A stretch of 64,000 bases of DNA from Cryptomeria japonica (taxonomy: Eukaryota > Streptophyta > Pinopsida > Cupressales > Cupressaceae), in assembly GCF_030272615.1 (NCBI RefSeq), contig NC_081408.1:623346383-623410382 (forward strand), given 5' to 3'. Each line of letters starts with the position of its first letter. The first letter of the stretch is position 1. The position numbers and the translations under genes were made by a program. Below the pieces are notes generated by a model. That model was not told where the DNA came from. It worked only from the letters and a program-made list of their open reading frames with translations, and ran no database searches. Below are positions 58,904-64,000 of this stretch, piece after piece.

Positions 58904-61900
58904 CCCAATTTTCTCCTAATAAATTAGAATTCTAACTCGAGTTGCTGGGCAAAAGTGCTTAAGGTAACATCTATGTTGACCTACCAAAAATTATGGGGTC
59001 AAAGATACCTTCTGTAATTAACATCTATATTGAATGTTTGCATAAATGCGTTATGCAAGCATTTTTATTTATTTATAATGTCTTTGGATAATGAATTTTA
59101 GAAACTCCTTTGTACTTATATTCTTTAACCTTGTTTTTAATAAAGTGGAGGTATGAAATATATGTTTTATTGTTTTTATCTATGAAGTATTATTATAATT
59201 TCAAAATGTTTTTATTAATACAAGCTGAAAATTCAATTTGGTGGTGGATGTTTTTAGGTAGACTCTTTTATGTAAATTCTACTAGTGTTATGTATTCCGT
59301 AAGAATTTGTTAATTTTAATTTATTAATAGGTGTTTCTCAAAATATAATTTAGTGGCTACTCACGTGCTACTTTAAGTATTTCAAATTCATTCATCATTC
59401 ACTATATATCATTCACTATATGGTCAAGATTTGATTATAGTAGTTTATCCCATTTCTCAACATTTTATATCAAAAATTCAATTTTGGCTATAGAGGAAAC
59501 TTTTTTTTTTTTTAAACTTCTATGATTTTCTACTAAGTGTGGAAGCTCTTTACTTTGTGGTTTTTCATATCTATGTGTGATTGGAGCAACATTCAAAGAT
59601 TGAGAAATGTAATATGTCAAGATATAAATTATGAAAGCTAAAAATTGAAGAGTGGTCATTTAAGTGTATAAGACACTGGACTAAGAATATGCTACAAATG
59701 TGACATGTAAGAGCATGAAAAATCTAAGTGTAGGTAAGAAAATAAGAACATAATGCTAATAGAGATCCTAATAAATGCCATATTAAACATTGCCATGTAA
59801 CTGATAATTTAAAGTTATGGTATCTTGAGTGTGAATCTTAAAATGTGGTTAGCTCATGTTAGTGCATAGTAAAAAAGGAAAACTGTAACCTACCACTATT
59901 TGTCGAGGTTCCTCTTAGAATGTAGTTAGATTATGAAATTAAAAGAATCTTATAGAAATATAAAAATTTCACATATTCATTTGAAAGTTATTTGGAATCA
60001 ATGTAAAATATTCAATGCACCAATTCATCAAGACTTGACATATAAGTTGAGAGAATTTTATTTTTATCATATAGATAAAAAGTACCTTGATTTTGTCTTG
60101 GAAAGTGAATTGCTTTCATTAAATTTTCAAATAATTTTTTTAAATAAAAGCAATTTCATATATAGATAAAAATAAAAAAATAAATATCACTCTCTGATTT
60201 GTTTAATAATAATTAGTTAGATAAAATTATACACAAAAGGAATTATCATGTTCAAAGAATTATCACTCACAAAGCACAATAATTGTGCAATCAATTAAAC
60301 ATCATTCAAAACATGTATAATTTCATTCTACATATCTTTCTCTTCATGATACACAATTGCTTTAATCACTAGCATACATATCTTTAAGAAATCTATATAA
60401 AAAACATAGAGAAATGTCCTTCTTAAGGCATCTATTTTTTATTTGGTTTTGTAATATTTAAACTAGAGTATCATTAAGATGAATGACCTAAAAATAGAAT
60501 ATATGATGTTTTAAAAATAAAATAAAAAACTTCACCCTTTGATTATCTTCTAAATAGATAATAAATAAACTGCTTATTGTTTATTTTTTTATGAAGGGGT
60601 AAAAGCACTTTAGATCTAGAGGTGTGAACTGAGGGACCTCATCCCCATTTAAACACTCAACAATTTCAGCCTAATAGTGTTTGAACCATGAGAATAAGAA
60701 CAACAATACGACAACTTAACCATCATCATGCCATGTCACTACTCACTACCATTCATTATTATAAAAAGTACACAAACTCTACAATTAATTCCAACAAAAT
60801 CATCATTTAATTTAACACATCATCAATTTTTTTAATAAAAGACAATTATTAATTTAACAATGTTCATAGAAACATCATAAAATGATTCAAAACATAAATA
60901 AAAAACAAAAGAAATAAAACTACTATTAAAATAATTAGTAAAACTAAGTTTATTTTATCCAAAAAATAAAAAATAAAATTTTAAAATATTATTTTTAATC
61001 ACACATAAACTCAACAAATTCATAAAGAAGAAGAATATGTTCCTCCCATTCACGAAACAAGTCAGTACTAGCAGTTGCACATTTTATTTTCGTGCAACGG
61101 GAAGCCGATAGGTGGTCAAGCATGCAAGAACAAGGGCATGGGGCAGCGATTTGGTAACACACAACAAAAAGCTTTTGAACTTGACGAAAACAAAATATAG
61201 AATAACAATTAGCATTAACAAAACATTTTTTAAAAATGAACACAGATATCAATTGTCAATTGCAATTATTGTATATTTATTGACAAAATAACATTGATAA
61301 AAAAATGTCGAACAGTAAAAAGCATCATCCACAATTAGATGGTTTCTGAATAGGTAAGCACTATAGTTGCACAACTGAGAGTTAGATTTGTTAGTCTTCA
61401 AAATTCATATGCTGTTGAAAATGGATGAACAGTGTGATCTACAAAGAGATTTGTTAAATTGACATAATATTTGGAAAGAGTAATTAGTCATCAAGATCTA
61501 GTAGCATATGGTTGAACATTTAAGCAAAACATATCTAGAGAGTTATATTTTGGCATATATATAAGCAATCATAAATAAATATCATATTTCTAAATTGTAT
61601 GCATATTAATCAACAGTGAGCACTCATAAACAAGATTTGGCCAACAAAAATGATGAATTGTGCTTCAACAGCAATGGTTTTTAATGAGATCTTCAAACTA
61701 CAATTCCAACATCAGTGGGATTTTGTACTTATATATTTCATAAACGTTGAGATTTAGTGACTTACTGTCACCAATATTTCTGCTATATCTCAAAATTTAA
61801 TTCATTGTTGAGAAGATAGTAGTCAAATTTCAGGTATGTACATCTTCCCTCCTTAATATAGATGCAAACGATATGCATAGAAAGTATCAATGCACAATAG

Positions 61901-63490
61901 TTTTATGAGAACATGGTTTGCTCTTGGTGATTGTAATCACTTGATGGATTTATTGGAAAAAATTTCAAACAATACAATTGTTATTGATTGTTGGTAGACT
62001 ACAAAAATCTAAACGTAATAACTTGTTTGTTTATAGAAAAGCTTGTAATGTCTATTTGGCATGCATAAGCCAAGCAATGTTGAGAATTCCAAAGAATTAC
62101 CTATTGTAAATGGACAGATTTTGCAATCTATTTGTTTGAAAAAATGGTTTGGCTTATAAGCATCTCAATTTGTTTGGTTAGACCTTTTTTTAAGAAATCT
62201 TGGTTGTGGTTTGATTGTGAGAATGATGAATTTCAATGAGTGTGAGGCCAACACATTTTCTAGAACTGAGAAAATACAATTTGCTTGAATATTTTGGAAA
62301 TTGTGATTCAGAATGCCAATGAATAGTTGGATTTGGTAACATTGGAATCCTTTCGCCCAATTGCTGATCTATTATCTTAATCTCGATGAATAGTTTCATC
62401 AACGTAAATTTCATTCCTTATCTACCAAATTGGGTGTCAACCGAAAAGCTTTGTTATGCTTCAGCCAATCACTCAACACAATGCTAAAGTCTGAAAATGT
62501 AAAAGGAGCCCATAGCATGAAAACTTGTGAAGTAAACATAAGTTGTTGTTCAGGTTAGAAGAAATTAGTGACAAATGTGTGGAAAGGCAAGAAATAAAAT
62601 ATTGTTTGAAATAGAAACAGACCAAAGGAATATAGCTACCCAACAGGGAAAGATGATCTCCAATGTGGATGGGAGAAATACAGAAAGTCATGATGGAGGT
62701 AAAATAAAAACAGTGCTGGTAAAAAAATCAGTGAAAGAGAGAAACATATTAGACAATCCCTAATTAATAAGGGTTTGGTACACCCTTAAAATAAAAGGGT
62801 TTCCATCATTACATGTTATCTACAAGTGATCTTTAAGAGTACTATTGGTGATACTTGACAAATCCTAAACATACACAACAACATTTAGTGAAGCCTTAAA
62901 AAGCACAATTTTGCATGATGATAGTGATTGTAAGGTTGTGCAACTATAATATAATTATCAAGGGTCTTTGTGTCAGGAAATAATCAAAATTGGTTCTCAA
63001 ATTGAAACACAAAATGTCCACACAAAGTTTTCTATGAGATAGGGTTATATTTGTATCTTTGTTGCATAGTTCATGTGACAAGAATAGACTAAGCAACATG
63101 AATAATTCTATGTTAAAAAAAACATAAATTTTTCTTTCAAGGAATTTCTTGTATACAATAACAAATAAAAATAGAAAACTAAATAACTAATTCAACATCA
63201 CCAAAATTTAAAAAGAAAATAAAAACAAATGCAGAAAGAAAACGGTATAATGAATTTGTTAAGATAAGTTAAATAACACTTGTAGGAGACATCTCATTAT
63301 TGATGTGGGTGTGGAAGATTTGGGTGAAACTTTAATGAGCAATTGCCTTTAAATGATTTCATACTTTTTACATTTGAGAAAGGCATGGGGATTTTATGCA
63401 GGATTAACGAACAAGTTAGATACTTGTATTCTTTGTTGTTGTGCATCTATTTTTTGGTTGTAGAGTTTAGGTGAAAATAGAATTACCTAG
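58904..63490. other. intergenic DNA downstream of TNL2
   Basis: AT-rich with no recognisable gene. Open frames at 59,110, 59,933, 60,995 (-) and 62,575 are short, low-complexity and unlike known proteins. 61,040-61,160 is a slightly GC-richer pocket without identity. Confidence 0.6.
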
Positions 63491-64000
63491 AACCTGTCAT
63501 ATATTTTGATGTCATATATTTCATTTATATTTTTTATTTTTTTTTATTTTTAATATATTTTATTTATATTATATTTAATATAAAATGAATAAACATAAAT
63601 ATTAAATATGGAGATATAATATATCTTTATATAATGTAATATAATATAAAATTGAATATTAACCTGTCATATATTTCGTTTATATTATATTTTTTTTTGT
63701 TTTTAATATATTATATTTAATATAAAATGAATAAATATAAATATTAAATATTGAGATATAATATATCTTTATATAATGTAATATAATATAAAATTGAATA
63801 TTTAATATATTTTTTTATATATTTAATTTTATATATTAAATTTTAAATTATATTATATAATTCATAAATAACTATATATTCTCCATTTAATTATGTATTA
63901 TAATTTAAATTATATTTTTTCTATACTTTATACTATAATTAACTTTGTACACTTATATTTCAAAATTCAAAAGTGCATAAAGTTTATTATAATATAACAT
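63491..64000. repeat. AT-rich tandem duplication, ~170-bp period
   Basis: AACCTGTCATATATTT starts at 63,491 and again at 63,661. Both units continue into a shared (T)n/TTTAATATA tract and an AAATGAATAAA(C/T)ATAAAT block. The remainder to 64,000 is simple AT-rich DNA. Confidence 0.85.

Noticed and set aside
60995-61252. Cys-rich 85-codon minus-strand gene
   Set aside because: No recognisable domain, no splice context, and AT-rich pseudo-random flanks; length is within chance expectation.

Overview
This window is nuclear DNA of a land plant, most likely a seed plant and probably a conifer. Supporting signs are TIR-NBS-LRR (TNL) resistance genes, GT-AG introns, plant-type Ty3/Gypsy chromovirus and Ty1/Copia elements primed by initiator-Met tRNA, a tRNA-derived SINE, AT-rich sequence and very low gene density. 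The conifer guess rests on the style of the TIR/NB-ARC proteins and on the long, decayed retroelements; it is inference.

Layout. (1) 1-17.7 kb is an accessory block. It holds a minus-strand SINE and an AT-rich stretch, then three copies of a multi-exon gene that I cannot assign to a named family (called here the WWMVFD family, after its best conserved motif): + at 0.75-2.66 kb, + at 3.17-5.79 kb, - at 17.60-15.41 kb. It also holds two copies of a DDE-like transposase: - at 9.0-8.15 kb (C-terminal part only) and + at 11.23-14.34 kb. In both complete pairs the WWMVFD gene and the transposase face each other tail to tail, and the two pairs are mirror images. This suggests a two-gene DNA transposon family, present as two inverted, decayed copies plus one single-gene remnant. 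Arrays of short near-palindromic motifs lie upstream of the genes, and an orphan array of the same type lies at 32.4-32.6 kb.

(2) 20.24-31.69 kb is one complete Ty3/Gypsy chromovirus with unusually long (about 3 kb) LTRs, a 5-bp target duplication TGAAA and a heavily mutated gag-pol.

(3) 34.4-58.9 kb is a same-strand cluster of three TNL-derived genes. TNL1 (34.4-41.1 kb) is broken twice: a young, nearly intact Copia element (34,877-39,711) sits inside its TIR exon, and exon 2 has lost the NB-ARC. A second TIR copy (44.8-45.2 kb) is an old pseudogene joined to a degenerate LTR-like element. TNL2 (53,986-58,903) is the only gene that looks functional. It has three exons and encodes about 866 residues (TIR, NB-ARC, LRR and a short repeated tail).

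(4) The remaining stretches are AT-rich intergenic DNA with LINE 3' ends, a hAT-like MITE, minisatellites and small tandem duplications. The first 17 kb and the Gypsy element were inactivated largely by TAG and TGA nonsense codons, as expected from deamination of methylated CHG and CG sites. Coordinates of small exons were read by eye and are approximate where stated.
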